The notes: generated by a model from the sequence alone, not told the origin. A stretch of 64,000 nt of DNA from Pseudomonas tumuqii (GCF_013184545.1 NZ_JAAOJA010000001.1:682001-746000); one strand, 5' to 3'; positions 1 through 14,636 are shown, counted from the first letter of the stretch. A program made the numbers and translations.

Positions 1-565
1 TGATCTGGTTACCGATCCACAGCATGGTGGTGGTCACGTCGCCGATCGGCGACCAGGCGCCGCCGGCGTTGGCGGCGATCACCACGATGCCGGCATAGAA
101 CCAGCGCTCGTGCTGTTCCTTGACCAGCTTGCGCAGCAGGGAAACCATGACGATGGTGGTGGTCAGGTTGTCCAGCGCGGCCGAAAGGAAGAAGGTGATG
201 AAACCGATCGTCCACAGCAGTTGCACGCGCTTGCTGGTGCGGATGCGGTCGGTGATGACCTTGAAGCCTTCATGGGCGTCGATCAGTTCGACGATGGTCA
301 TGGCGCCCATCAGGAAGAACAGGATCTCGGAGATTTCACCGAGGTGGTGACGCAGTTCGCCAACCACCAGATCAGTGTTATTGGTCGCGTGGGCACCTGC
401 TTCAATCAGCGGCAGGATGCTGTCGGCGCTTAGCACCAGCACCGTCCAGGCCAGCATCGCGGTGAGCAGCGCCGAGGCGGCTTTGTCAATTTTCAGGGGG
501 TGTTCGAAGGCGATGCATAGATAGCCGAGCACGAAGATCACGGCCATAAGCATGTAGGCATACAT
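1..565 (-). CDS. nhaD: NhaD-type Na+/H+ antiporter, N-terminal part (cut by window edge)
   Basis: Inner-membrane ion transporter of the NhaD/ArsB-like superfamily, expected to exchange Na+ (or Li+) for H+. Only the first 188 residues are in the window. They are strongly hydrophobic, with predicted helices near residues 1-20 and 28-45, and contain family-like stretches EISEILFFLMGAMTIVE, SAALDNLTTTIVM and ANAGGAWSPIGDVTTT, the last two typical of the NhaD core with its conserved Asp and Asn. I chose the ATG at 565 because it begins the first hydrophobic helix directly and a GGAAA stretch lies about 10 bases upstream; no longer in-frame version looks protein-like. It lies downstream of valS on the same strand but is separated from it by a terminator and 327 bases, so it is probably transcribed separately. 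Family assignment is good; ion specificity is inferred. Confidence 0.85.
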   Translation of the reverse strand, partial: MYAYMLMAVIFVLGYLCIAFEHPLKIDKAASALLTAMLAWTVLVLSADSILPLIEAGAHATNNTDLVVGELRHHLGEISEILFFLMGAMTIVELIDAHEGFKVITDRIRTSKRVQLLWTIGFITFFLSAALDNLTTTIVMVSLLRKLVKEQHERWFYAGIVVIAANAGGAWSPIGDVTTTMLWIGNQI

Positions 566-763
566 AGGCGAGGTTTCCAGTCAGAGGTTTAAGGTTTGAA
601 ATGATTAGTAAAATAATGGGCGGCAGGATGCACCAATAGGCAGGCAACTGGAAGGCGTTGGGGGTCTTGGGGGCGTTAATCGTGACTAAATGTCGCAGTG
701 CCTTGACGAGCGACAAGAAAGGCTTTTGATTTGCCGAGGGCGGTCCTGGTTTGCGGCTGGCCG

Positions 764-815
764 CAGGGCGCTACTCGCCGCAGGCAGTGCACCGGGGCGT
801 ATCGGCGTGGCACAA
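764..815. repeat. Interspersed intergenic repeat, copy 1, in the valS-nhaD gap
   Basis: The gap 566-892 holds no convincing gene. Part of it resembles a stretch near 57590-57635: the core ACTCGCCGCAGGCAGTGCAC here differs by one base from ACTCGCCGCAGGCCGTGCAC there, and ATCGGCG follows in both. The match fades outside about 50 bases. It looks like a degenerate dispersed repeat rather than a gene fragment. The nhaD promoter must also lie in this gap, but I could not pick it out. Confidence 0.45.
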
Positions 816-832
816 GCCCGGTGGGCTCTGTG

Positions 833-870
833 CGAAGGAAAAAGCCCGCGGTCTGGCGACGGCGGGCTTG
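833..870 (-). terminator. Rho-independent terminator of valS
   Basis: On the minus strand an 8-bp stem (AAGCCCGC with GCGGGCTT, arms 842-849 and 862-869) closes a 12-base loop and is followed by TTTTTCCTTC. It begins about 20 bases after the valS stop codon. Confidence 0.8.
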
Positions 871-892
871 GGGTTTGCAGTTTGCTTATGGC

Positions 893-3742
<2,850 letters not shown>

Positions 3743-3854
3743 GCGCGGCGGGACCCTTATGACGGCTGATCGGAAAAGCCGACAAGTATAGCGGGGAAGG
3801 TGCGTGGGGCGTAAGGCCGGGCTGGGAGTTGCGGACTGGTGGGGCGGATCAGCT

Positions 3855-3912
3855 CGTAGCCCGGATGCAATCCGGGAAGGCTCTTCACAGCCCCGATTGC
3901 ATACGGGCTACG
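3855..3912. repeat. Inverted repeat of the GTAGCCCGGATGCAATCCGGG family
   Basis: Arms at 3855-3876 (CGTAGCCCGGATGCAATCC, then GGG) and 3892-3912 (CCCGATTGCATACGGGCTAC, then G) are complementary apart from small mismatches and can form a long hairpin. Related copies lie at 50879-50910 and 56633-56684. This is a familiar REP-like element of Pseudomonas intergenic regions. The rest of the 3743-3919 gap shows nothing else. Confidence 0.75.
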
Positions 3913-3919
3913 GGGATTG

Positions 3920-4321
3920 TTACTTGCGCGGCGGTAGCAGGCGACTCAGGCGGGCCTGCAGGCGGCGTTTCAGTTCGGCTTCGATCTGCGGCACGAAGTC
4001 GTCGATCACATCCTGCAGAATCAGCTCGGCGGCGGCGCGCAGTTCGTTGTCCAGGCGGTTCAACTCGCTGTCGCGGTTGAAGGTTTGCTGGATGCTGCTG
4101 CGCAGGGGCCTGGCCTGGGGCGCCGGGACGGGCTCGGCGACTGGCGGCTGACGCGGTGCTGGCGGCGGGGTGACGATGTCCGAGAGCAGCGGAATGCTGT
4201 CCGGGTCGATCGAATCGGTCAGCAGTGGCGGATCGAGGTTGTCGTCATCCAGCAGCTGGCGGATCGACTCGAGGTCGTCCAGCAGATGGGTGGGTTTTTG
4301 CGGTGGTTTTGGTGTGTCCAT
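3920..4321 (-). CDS. Conserved hypothetical protein between holC and valS
   Basis: A 133-residue protein of unknown function. The N-terminal half is acidic and proline-rich (LLDDLESIRQLLDDDNLD, then PPPAPRQPPVAEPVPAP) and looks disordered. The C-terminal half is predicted helical and charged (NRDSELNRLDNELRAAAEL, then FVPQIEAELKRRLQARLSRL). No signal peptide or membrane segment is visible. I prefer the ATG at 4321, ten bases after the holC stop, over an ATG at 4357 that would overlap holC and add twelve atypical residues (MIRNESNFKFCT); neither has a strong ribosome site. The same small gene sits between holC and valS in other pseudomonads as I recall, so it is probably real and co-transcribed with holC. 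A link to the clamp loader is only a guess from position. Confidence 0.8.
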   Translation of the reverse strand: MDTPKPPQKPTHLLDDLESIRQLLDDDNLDPPLLTDSIDPDSIPLLSDIVTPPPAPRQPPVAEPVPAPQARPLRSSIQQTFNRDSELNRLDNELRAAAELILQDVIDDFVPQIEAELKRRLQARLSRLLPPRK

Positions 4322-4331
4322 GGTGCAGAAC

Positions 4332-4748
4332 TTAAAGTTCGACTCGTTTCGGATCATAGCCGCGCTGGCGGTAGCTGCGGAAATTCTCCCGGCAGGCGGA
4401 CAATAGATCGGGTTCTTGGTTGACGATCTCGATCACCCGGCTGAAACGTTCGACAAAGGGTGAAAGGCTCGGGTTCAGGTTGATCAGCACGCCTTGCCGG
4501 GTGTTCGGCTCCTCATCCAGGCCGATTACCACCGGCGCTTGCGGGTCGTCCTGATGCAAATTGTGCGGCACGAAGGCTTCGGCCTTGAAACGCCAGAGAA
4601 GTTCGTCGAGCGCCGTGCATTGCGCGCTGTCGCAACCGCGCAGAAACACCGGCAAGCCATGCCGCCAGGCTTTCATCGCCAACTGGCAGGCGGCGCGCAG
4701 GCGGTCTGCCGGGGCGGCGGAGGAGAGGACGTAAAACTCGATGCGCAC
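4332..4748 (-). CDS. holC: DNA polymerase III chi subunit
   Basis: Accessory subunit of the DNA polymerase III clamp-loader complex; chi pairs with psi (HolD) and contacts single-strand binding protein at the fork. The 138 residues match the family in length and pattern: MRIEFYVLSS at the start, a central DELLWRFKAEAFVPH, and VLINLNPSLSPFVERFSRV followed by IEIVNQ near the end, typical of HolC. It lies 58 bases after pepA, a conserved association in gammaproteobacteria, and is followed ten bases later by the small conserved gene ending at 3920. The short gap before it contains the REP-like string GTAGGAGCGGGCGAGGGC. Confidence 0.95.
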   Translation of the reverse strand: MRIEFYVLSSAAPADRLRAACQLAMKAWRHGLPVFLRGCDSAQCTALDELLWRFKAEAFVPHNLHQDDPQAPVVIGLDEEPNTRQGVLINLNPSLSPFVERFSRVIEIVNQEPDLLSACRENFRSYRQRGYDPKRVEL

Positions 4749-4806
4749 TATCGGTCTCCAGATTGCGTAGGAGCGGGCGAGGGCCGGGGCCCTGCCGCAT
4801 GTCGTG

Positions 4807-6354
<1,548 letters not shown>

Positions 6355-6449
6355 TTATTTTTTCGATGGTTCGTCTGTGTGCGAACCGGCAAACAGTGCG
6401 GCTAGTGTGATCGTAGCCGCCTGAGCCTGACAACCCTGGAGTGTCTGGT

Positions 6450-7571
6450 TTGATCGTGTTCCGTTATTTGTCCCGTGAAGTGCTGGTTACCTTGAGTGCG
6501 ATGAGTGCCGTACTGCTGGTGATCATAATGAGTGGCCGTTTCATCAAGTACCTGGCGCAGGCGGCCCAGGGGTTGTTGGACCCTGGCGTACTGTTCATGA
6601 TCATGGCCTTTCGCCTGCCGGGGTTCCTGCAGCTGATCCTGCCGCTGGGACTGTTCCTCGGCATCCTTATGGCCTACGGCCGGCTCTATCTCGACAGCGA
6701 GATGACAGTCCTCTCGGCCACGGGCATGAGCCAGCAGCGCTTGCTGGTCTACAGCCTGGCGCCGGCTCTGCTGGTCGCCCTGTTGGTGGCCTGGTTGAGC
6801 ATGGGCCTGGCGCCGCAGGGTGTGGCGCAGGTGGCGAAGATTTTCAACGAGCAGGATGCCCTGACCGAGTTCGATACCCTGGTGCCTGGGCGTTTCCAGG
6901 CCATGAAGGACGGTTCGCGGGTGACCTATACCAAGGAGTTGTCGGCGGATCGCGGTGAGTTGGCCGACATCTTCATCTCCGAGAAGCGGTTTTCCCGTGA
7001 GGGCGACAAGGAGCGCGGCATCACCGTGCTGGTGGCGGAAAGCGGACGCCAGGAAATCCAGGCCGATGGCAGTCGCTATCTGATTCTGCAGAACGGTTAC
7101 CGCTACGACGGCAATCCAGGCCAGGCCGACTACCGGGCGGTCCAGTACGACACCTATGGCGTGCTGTTGCCCAAGCCATCGGTCAGTGGCGAGATCAGTG
7201 AGCGTGAAGCCGTACCGACCCGTGACCTGATCGGCAGTGATAATCCGCGCTTGCAATCCGAGCTGCAGTGGCGCCTGTCGCTGCCGCTGCTGGTGTTCAT
7301 CGTGACCCTGCTGGCGGTGCCGCTGTCGCGGGTCAATCCACGGCAAGGCCGCTTTCTCAAGCTGCTGCCGGCCATTCTCTTGTATATGACGTACCTGGCG
7401 CTGCTGATCGCTGCACGCAGCGCCCTGGACAAAGGACGAATCCCTCAGGCGTTAGGCTTGTGGTGGGTGCATGGAGTATTTCTGTTGATTGGACTTGTGC
7501 TGCTCTATTGGGAGCCGTTGCGCCTGAAATGGGCGAGTCGCCGCGCCGGGTCGGAGGTGGCTCATGCTTAG
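6450..7571 (+). CDS. lptF: LPS export system permease LptF
   Basis: Inner-membrane permease that forms LptB2FG with LptG and the ATPase LptB (not in this window) and extracts lipopolysaccharide for transport to the outer membrane. About 373 residues with the YjgP/YjgQ layout: hydrophobic helices near residues 10-30, 48-75 and 95-117, a large periplasmic beta domain in the middle, and three more helices at the C-terminus (LSLPLLVFIVTLLAVPLSR onward). I start at TTG 6450 (MIVFRYLSREVL), because TGGAG at 6436-6440 is at the right distance; the GTG at 6441 would sit right on that ribosome site. It overlaps lptG by 8 bases (ATGCTTAG), so the two are translationally coupled. Confidence 0.95.
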   Translation: MIVFRYLSREVLVTLSAMSAVLLVIIMSGRFIKYLAQAAQGLLDPGVLFMIMAFRLPGFLQLILPLGLFLGILMAYGRLYLDSEMTVLSATGMSQQRLLVYSLAPALLVALLVAWLSMGLAPQGVAQVAKIFNEQDALTEFDTLVPGRFQAMKDGSRVTYTKELSADRGELADIFISEKRFSREGDKERGITVLVAESGRQEIQADGSRYLILQNGYRYDGNPGQADYRAVQYDTYGVLLPKPSVSGEISEREAVPTRDLIGSDNPRLQSELQWRLSLPLLVFIVTLLAVPLSRVNPRQGRFLKLLPAILLYMTYLALLIAARSALDKGRIPQALGLWWVHGVFLLIGLVLLYWEPLRLKWASRRAGSEVAHA

Positions 7572-8625
7572 ATTGGATCGCTACATCGGCACCCAGGTAT
7601 TTTTCGCGATCCTCACGGTGCTGGGGGTCATCGTCGGCCTGGCATTGCTGTTTGCCTTCATCGACGAGATGGGCGATATCGAGGGTAGTTACGGTTTGCA
7701 GGGGGCGGCCTGGTACGTCTTTCTGACCCTGCCGCGGCGGGTCTACGAGATGCTGCCGATGGCGGCCCTGATCGGTTGTCTGATCGGCCTGGGCAGCCTG
7801 GCCAGCAACAGCGAGCTGACCATCATGCGCGCCGCCGGGGTTTCGATCGGACGCATCGTCTGGGCGGTGATGAAGCCAATGCTGGTGCTGATGCTGGCCG
7901 GCATTCTGATCGGCGAGTACCTGGCGCCCTGGAGCGAAAACCAGGCTCAGGCCGATCGTGCCATGGCTCAGGGCAGTGGCGAGGCGCAGAGCTCCAGGCG
8001 CGGCTTGTGGCACCGCCAGGGCGAAGAATTCGTGCATATCAATGCGGTGCAGCCTGATGGCGTCTTGTTGGGCGTGACCCGTTATCGCTTCGATGACCAG
8101 CGCCACATGCTGTCTTCCAGCTTTGCCCGGCGCGCGCAGTATCAGGGCGATCACTGGCAGCTGGAAAATGTGGCGACCACGCGTTTCCGTGAGCGCAGCA
8201 CCGAGGTGGTAAAAGCACCGAATGAACGCTGGGACGTCGAGTTGAACCCGCAGTTGCTCGGTACTGTGGTGCTGGAGCCTGAAGCGTTGTCGGTAACCGG
8301 CTTGTGGCGCTATATCCATTACCTGGCCGAGCAGGGTTTGAATAACGGTCAGTATTGGCTGGCATTCTGGAGCAAGGTCTTGCAGCCGGCAGTGACTGCC
8401 GCGCTGGTGTTGCTGGCGATCTCCTTCATCTTCGGTCCCTTGCGCTCGGTGACCCTGGGCCAGCGGGTCTTTACCGGCGTGGTGGTGGGCTTCGTGTTCC
8501 GCATCGCCCAGGACCTGCTCGGGCCTTCCAGTCTGGTGTTCGGTTTCTCGCCGCTGTTCGCCGTGCTGATTCCCGCGGCGGTTTGCGCCTTGGCCGGTGT
8601 CTGGCTATTGCGCCGCGCAGGTTAG
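7564..8625 (+). CDS. lptG: LPS export system permease LptG
   Basis: Partner of LptF in the LptB2FG transporter. 353 residues with the same architecture: N-terminal helices (LDRYIGTQVFFAILTVLGVI onward), a periplasmic beta-jellyroll domain around residues 130-260, and a C-terminal helical block (KVLQPAVTAALVLLAISFIF onward). The ATG at 7564 overlaps the lptF stop. A bidirectional terminator follows at 8641-8665, so lptFG is a two-gene operon convergent with the RDD gene. The essential pair is complete here. Confidence 0.97.
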   Translation: MLRLDRYIGTQVFFAILTVLGVIVGLALLFAFIDEMGDIEGSYGLQGAAWYVFLTLPRRVYEMLPMAALIGCLIGLGSLASNSELTIMRAAGVSIGRIVWAVMKPMLVLMLAGILIGEYLAPWSENQAQADRAMAQGSGEAQSSRRGLWHRQGEEFVHINAVQPDGVLLGVTRYRFDDQRHMLSSSFARRAQYQGDHWQLENVATTRFRERSTEVVKAPNERWDVELNPQLLGTVVLEPEALSVTGLWRYIHYLAEQGLNNGQYWLAFWSKVLQPAVTAALVLLAISFIFGPLRSVTLGQRVFTGVVVGFVFRIAQDLLGPSSLVFGFSPLFAVLIPAAVCALAGVWLLRRAG

Positions 8626-8640
8626 TTGCTGCAGTCGATA

Positions 8641-8665
8641 AAAAGCCGGCGCTGAGCCGGCTTTT
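8641..8665. terminator. Bidirectional terminator between lptG and the RDD gene
   Basis: A 10-bp stem, AAAAGCCGGC and GCCGGCTTTT, closes the 5-base loop GCTGA, with T-rich tails in both directions. It serves lptFG on plus and the RDD-family gene on minus. Confidence 0.9.
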
Positions 8666-8673
8666 TCGTTTTT

Positions 8674-9174
8674 CTACGGCTTGTTCTTGTGGATATTCTT
8701 CGGCAATTGCACCGTGCGGCTGGCGGAGTAGATGTCATGCCAGCTGCGCTTGTCCTTGTCCCAGAGCACCCAGAGAAACCCCAGACCCAGGCACAGCCAG
8801 GAGGCGATGGCGACCAGGAAGCGCAGCAATGCCTGCCATAGACTGATGGCCGTGCCGTCGGCGTTCTGGATCCGAATGCCCCAGACCTGCATGCCCAGCG
8901 TCTGGCCGTTGTGCGTCCAGAACTTGGCGAAGAAACCGAACAGGCTGAGTACCAGCAGGGTGGACAGTAGCGGGTCGCCATCCAGTGCGCCGGCATCGGA
9001 GAGCTGTTTGAGCTGCGCTTCGCCGTAGAACCCCATCAGGATCAGCTTGTAGGCAAAGGTCACGACGATCAGCAGAGCCAGGCACAGCAAAAAATCATAG
9101 AACATGGCAGCCAGGCGGCGGATTAATCCGGCAGAGGGAAAATCACCCTGCGGGCGCAGCAGGTGTTTGGGCAT
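8674..9174 (-). CDS. RDD family membrane protein
   Basis: Small integral membrane protein of the RDD family (about 166 residues), function unknown. The family pattern is visible: GLIRRLAAMFYDFLLCLALL places the R-x3-D feature at the start of helix 1; a second helix is around DPLLSTLLVLSLFGFFAKFW; then QTLGMQVWGIRIQNADG leads to a third, LRFLVAIASWLCLGLGFLWV, followed by DKDKRSWHDIYSASRTV. I start at the ATG at 9174 (MPKHLLRPQGDF); an upstream start at 9261 would add 29 residues that overlap the csp terminator. Located between the cold-shock gene and lptG, and convergent with lptG. Confidence 0.9.
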   Translation of the reverse strand: MPKHLLRPQGDFPSAGLIRRLAAMFYDFLLCLALLIVVTFAYKLILMGFYGEAQLKQLSDAGALDGDPLLSTLLVLSLFGFFAKFWTHNGQTLGMQVWGIRIQNADGTAISLWQALLRFLVAIASWLCLGLGFLWVLWDKDKRSWHDIYSASRTVQLPKNIHKNKP

Positions 9175-9238
9175 GTGCGGGCTCGATATGCAATAAAGCG
9201 CTAAGTCTGGATGGTGCGATCGCGGTATTCGGGAGCAT

Positions 9239-9272
9239 AAAAAAACCCCCGACGTTGCCATCAGGGGTTCTT
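9239..9272 (-). terminator. Terminator of the cold-shock gene
   Basis: Minus strand: stem AACCCC with GGGGTT around a loop of about 14 bases, followed by a run of seven T. It lies 14-20 bases after the csp stop codon. Confidence 0.8.
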
Positions 9273-9285
9273 CAAAACTGCAGGG

Positions 9286-9498
9286 TTATTCCTGGACTTG
9301 AACCTGGTCAGCCTGCATGCCTTTTTGACCTTGAACAGCAACGAAGCTGACTTTCTGGCCTTCTTTCAGGCTCTTGAAACCGTTGCCCTCGATCGCGCGA
9401 AAATGCACGAATAGATCCGGACCGCTTTCAGGAGTGATGAAGCCAAAACCTTTCTCGTCGTTAAACCACTTGACGGTACCGTGCTGACGATTCGACAT
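9286..9498 (-). CDS. Cold-shock domain protein (CspA/CapB family)
   Basis: A 70-residue single cold-shock domain that binds single-stranded RNA or DNA and melts RNA secondary structure. Both RNA-binding motifs are intact: KGFGFI (residues 16-21) and LFVHF (29-33). The ATG at 9498 follows AAGGAAATAAGAC, a good ribosome site. The gene stands alone between its own terminator and a long upstream region. Pseudomonas genomes carry several paralogues and I cannot tell from sequence alone whether this one is cold-inducible or constitutive. Confidence 0.97.
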   Translation of the reverse strand: MSNRQHGTVKWFNDEKGFGFITPESGPDLFVHFRAIEGNGFKSLKEGQKVSFVAVQGQKGMQADQVQVQE

Positions 9499-9659
9499 GT
9501 CTTATTTCCTTGAAACTTTAGTTAATGACAGCCTCCATCGATAGAGGACTGAGACTGGTTGCAAGGAGTAGTGCGACGTCGAACGGGATGTAGCGGATCT
9601 GGATGATCTACTGCACCAGGCCATGATTTACGGCGACCCATGCAAACACAGTGGAAAAC

Positions 9660-9689
9660 ACTCTACGCTAACTCAAAGGCAAATGCCAA
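9660..9689 (-). promoter_or_regulatory. Possible promoter giving the csp gene a long 5' leader
   Basis: On the minus strand TTGGCA (9684-9689) and TAGAGT (9660-9665) are 18 bases apart. If used, transcription would begin near 9653 and leave an untranslated leader of about 155 bases before the ATG at 9498, as is usual for cspA-type genes. Otherwise the region 9499-9956 contains no convincing gene; besides this it holds only the tRNA-Leu terminator. Confidence 0.4.
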
Positions 9690-9891
9690 CCCCCGCCAGG
9701 CCTGTGTTTCAGGCGTAATCAGGCGGATTTTGTGCCGCTGCAATAGGCGTTTCGGCCGTGCTCGCCGGTGGGTGAGCGCGCACTGCAAGCCGTTGCCTGA
9801 ATCGCCTCCGGCGAGAATGGATTCTTCGACCGAACCCAATCTGCTCGCCGATCTATCTTCCCGTGGACTGGTAAGGGCAGGGGAAATCGCA

Positions 9892-9923
9892 GGCAATAAA
9901 AAACCGGCTCCAGGGCCGGTTCT
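9892..9923 (-). terminator. Terminator of tRNA-Leu
   Basis: Minus strand: AACCGGC and GCCGGTT form a 7-bp stem with a 6-base loop, followed by TTTTTTATT. It lies about 35 bases after the tRNA 3' end. Confidence 0.85.
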
Positions 9924-9956
9924 TCGAGTGTTTCTGGTAGTGCTTGACGCTAAATA

Positions 9957-10041
9957 TGGTGCCCCGGGGGAGACTCGAACTCCCACTTCTTTCGAAAACG
10001 GATTTTGAATCCGCCGCGTCTACCGGTTCCGCCACCGGGGC
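9957..10041 (-). tRNA. tRNA-Leu, anticodon CAA
   Basis: Class II tRNA of 85 bases with encoded CCA. The acceptor stem pairs GCCCCGG with CCGGGGC, followed by A and CCA. The anticodon stem GCGGA/TCCGT (one G-T pair) carries loop TTCAAAA, hence anticodon CAA, reading UUG. A long variable arm and a T arm with GTTCGAGTC are present. It is divergent from queA. Confidence 0.96.
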
Positions 10042-10153
10042 ACAATGGCGGCGAAGTATAGGGATGCCTCGGGGCTTGGTCAATCCACTTGCGTGGTCAG
10101 AGTGCACTATTTCCGGTAAGCTTTGCCGCCCTGCTAGACGACCCCTTCCGAAC

Positions 10154-12333
<2,180 letters not shown>

Positions 12334-12372
12334 TAATCAACGTTATTAAATAGTTTCCAACAGGAGTGTTAC

Positions 12373-12705
12373 ATGAGCTTTTTGATCCCTGCCGCTTATG
12401 CCGATGCCGCTGCCCCAGCTGGTCCGGTTGGTTCTGGTTTCGAGTGGGTGTTTCTGGTCGGCTTTCTGGTCATCTTCTATCTGATGATCTGGCGTCCCCA
12501 AGCCAAACGTGCCAAAGAGCACAAGAATCTGCTCGGCACCTTGCAGAAGGGCGACGAAGTCGTGACCAGCGGCGGTATCGCCGGCAAAGTGGCCAAGGTC
12601 AGCGATGATTTCGTGGTGCTGGAAGTGTCCGACACCGTCGAGCTGAAGATTCAGAAAGTGGCCATCGCCGCGACCCTGCCCAAGGGCACGCTGAAAGCTA
12701 TTTAA
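12373..12705 (+). CDS. yajC: Sec translocon accessory protein YajC
   Basis: Small inner-membrane protein (110 residues) that associates with SecDF and the SecYEG translocon. One membrane helix (FEWVFLVGFLVIFYLMIW) is followed by the family sequence RPQAKRAKEHKNLLGTLQKG and DEVVTSGGIAGKV. The ATG at 12373 is preceded by AGGAG. The tgt-yajC-secD-secF order is the standard one and supports the assignment. Confidence 0.97.
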   Translation: MSFLIPAAYADAAAPAGPVGSGFEWVFLVGFLVIFYLMIWRPQAKRAKEHKNLLGTLQKGDEVVTSGGIAGKVAKVSDDFVVLEVSDTVELKIQKVAIAATLPKGTLKAI

Positions 12706-12727
12706 GCGGCACACTCTTACCATCCGA

Positions 12728-12748
12728 CGGGGCGCTTAAGGCGCCCCG
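12728..12748. other. Hairpin between yajC and secD
   Basis: CGGGGCGC and GCGCCCCG form an 8-bp GC stem with loop TTAAG. There is no T tract, so it is not a classical terminator; it may be an RNA processing or stability element that sets different expression for yajC and secD. Inference only. Confidence 0.5.
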
Positions 12749-12767
12749 CGTCATAACGGGCGGCGTC

Positions 12768-14636
12768 ATGCTCAATAGATTCCCTATCTGGAAGTACCTG
12801 CTGATCCTGGCTGTGCTGGCTATCGGCTTTCTTTATTCCGCGCCCAACCTGTATCCAGATGATCCGGCAATCCAGATCAGCGGCAACAGCACGGCCATGC
12901 AGGTCGAGCAAGCTGATCTGGAGCGCGCCACTCGTGCCTTGCAGGCAGCGGGGATTGAGGTCAAGGCTTCGAGTCTGGCCGCGCAGGGCCGTGCCGGCCT
13001 GCTCCGGTTGACCAGTCAGGCCGATCAGCTGCCGGCCAAGGATGTGGTGCGCAAGGCCTTGGGCGAAGAGTTCGTGGTGGCCTTGAACCTCGCGCAGACC
13101 ACCCCCGATTGGTTGCGCAACCTGGGTGCGGGGCCGATGAAGCTGGGTCTGGACTTGTCCGGTGGTGTGCACTTCCTGCTGGAAGTGGATATGGACAAGG
13201 CGCTGGATGCGCGGCGCAAGGTCTACGAGGGAGAAGTCAAGAGCGTGCTGCGCAAGGAGCGTGTGCGCTACCGCAGCCTGCCTGAGCTCAACGGTGCAAT
13301 TCAGCTGGGTTTCGTCGACGAGGCGACCCTGGAAAAGGCCGAGAGTCTGATTCGCAAGGAGTTCTCCGATTTCGAGTTGAATACGGTCGAGCGTAACGAT
13401 TTGCAGGTGCTGCGCTTGACCCTGACCCAGGCCAAGCTCGCGGAAATCCGCGAATACTCGATCAAGCAGAACCTGACCACCGTGCGTAATCGGGTCAACG
13501 AGTTGGGCGTGGCCGAGCCGCTGGTTCAGCGTCAGGGCGCCAACCGTATCGTGGTTGAGTTGCCGGGGGTGCAGGACACCGCCGAGGCCAAGCGTATTCT
13601 GGGCAAGACGGCCAACCTCGAGTTTCGCCTGGCTGCCGCCCCCGATGCGTCGAGGGCCTCGACCGAGGCCTTCGAGTTCCGCGAGGAGGGGCGTCCGCCT
13701 GCCGAGTTGGAGCGTGAGCTGATCATCACCGGCGATCAGGTGACCGACGCCCAGGCCAGCTTCGATGAGAATGGCAGTCCGCAGGTGAACATTCGTCTGG
13801 ATGGTCATGGCGGCGAGTTGATGAACCGGGCGACGCGCAGCAATGTCGGGCGCAGCATGGCGGTGATCTTTATCGAGCAGAAGCCGACCGTGCGCTACCT
13901 GCGCCAGGTTGTCGATGGCGTCGAGCAGGAAGTCGCCGTCCAGAGCTTCATCGAAGAGAAGAAGATCATCAGTCTGGCGACCATTCAGTCGCCGCTGGGT
14001 AGCCAGTTCCGGATTACCGGTCTCGACGGTCCGGGCGAGTCGACCGAGCTGGCGCTGCTGCTGCGTGCCGGCGGCTTGGCGGCGCCCATGTACTTCGCCG
14101 AAGAGCGCACCATCGGTCCGAGTCTGGGGGCCGACAACATCGGCAAGGGTGTCGATGCCTCGCTCTGGGGCATGCTCTTCGTCTCGCTGTTCATGATCGC
14201 CATCTACCGCGTCTTCGGGGTGCTGGCGACCATTGCCCTGGGTTTCAACATGGTGCTGCTGCTGGCGCTGATGTCGCTGCTGAGTGCCACCCTGACATTG
14301 CCGGGTATCGCCGGTATCGTGCTGACCATGGGTATGGCGGTCGATGCCAACGTGCTGATCTTCTCGCGGATTCGCGAGGAAATCGCCAACGGCATGTCGG
14401 TGCAGCGGGCCATTCACGAGGGCTTCGATCGCGCATACTCGGCGATTATCGACGGCAACCTGACCACGCTGTTGGTGGGTGGGATCCTCTTCGCCATGGG
14501 TACCGGTCCGGTCAAGGGCTTTGCGGTGACACTGTCGCTGGGCATTCTCACCTCGATGTTCACCGCTATTCTGGTGACGCGAGCCATGGTCAACCTGAGC
14601 TTCGGCGGGCGTGACCTGAAGAAGTTGTGGATTTAA
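12768..14636 (+). CDS. secD: Protein translocase subunit SecD
   Basis: Proton-driven Sec accessory that pulls exported proteins into the periplasm. 622 residues, normal for gammaproteobacteria. A first membrane helix near residues 5-22 is followed by a large periplasmic region, including LGLDLSGGVHFLLEVDMDKA (the SecD motif) and the P1 head, and then five C-terminal helices in the RND-like block from about residue 450 (SLFMIAIYRVFGVLATIALG onward, with GMAVDANVLIFSRIREE). secF starts 9 bases after its stop. Confidence 0.98.
   Translation: MLNRFPIWKYLLILAVLAIGFLYSAPNLYPDDPAIQISGNSTAMQVEQADLERATRALQAAGIEVKASSLAAQGRAGLLRLTSQADQLPAKDVVRKALGEEFVVALNLAQTTPDWLRNLGAGPMKLGLDLSGGVHFLLEVDMDKALDARRKVYEGEVKSVLRKERVRYRSLPELNGAIQLGFVDEATLEKAESLIRKEFSDFELNTVERNDLQVLRLTLTQAKLAEIREYSIKQNLTTVRNRVNELGVAEPLVQRQGANRIVVELPGVQDTAEAKRILGKTANLEFRLAAAPDASRASTEAFEFREEGRPPAELERELIITGDQVTDAQASFDENGSPQVNIRLDGHGGELMNRATRSNVGRSMAVIFIEQKPTVRYLRQVVDGVEQEVAVQSFIEEKKIISLATIQSPLGSQFRITGLDGPGESTELALLLRAGGLAAPMYFAEERTIGPSLGADNIGKGVDASLWGMLFVSLFMIAIYRVFGVLATIALGFNMVLLLALMSLLSATLTLPGIAGIVLTMGMAVDANVLIFSRIREEIANGMSVQRAIHEGFDRAYSAIIDGNLTTLLVGGILFAMGTGPVKGFAVTLSLGILTSMFTAILVTRAMVNLSFGGRDLKKLWI

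Noticed and set aside
486..716. 76-codon frame upstream of and overlapping nhaD
   Set aside because: Out of frame with the clear NhaD sequence; no ribosome site.
690..892. Possible small gene in the valS-nhaD gap
   Set aside because: Frames here continue antisense into valS; the sequence includes a terminator and a dispersed repeat.
3743..3919. T-box-like or attenuator control of valS
   Set aside because: The hairpin here belongs to a dispersed repeat family found elsewhere in the window; no leader peptide rich in valine is seen.
9663..9986. Possible small protein overlapping tRNA-Leu and its terminator
   Set aside because: The frame runs through the tRNA gene and the terminator hairpin, and has no ribosome site or recognisable pattern.
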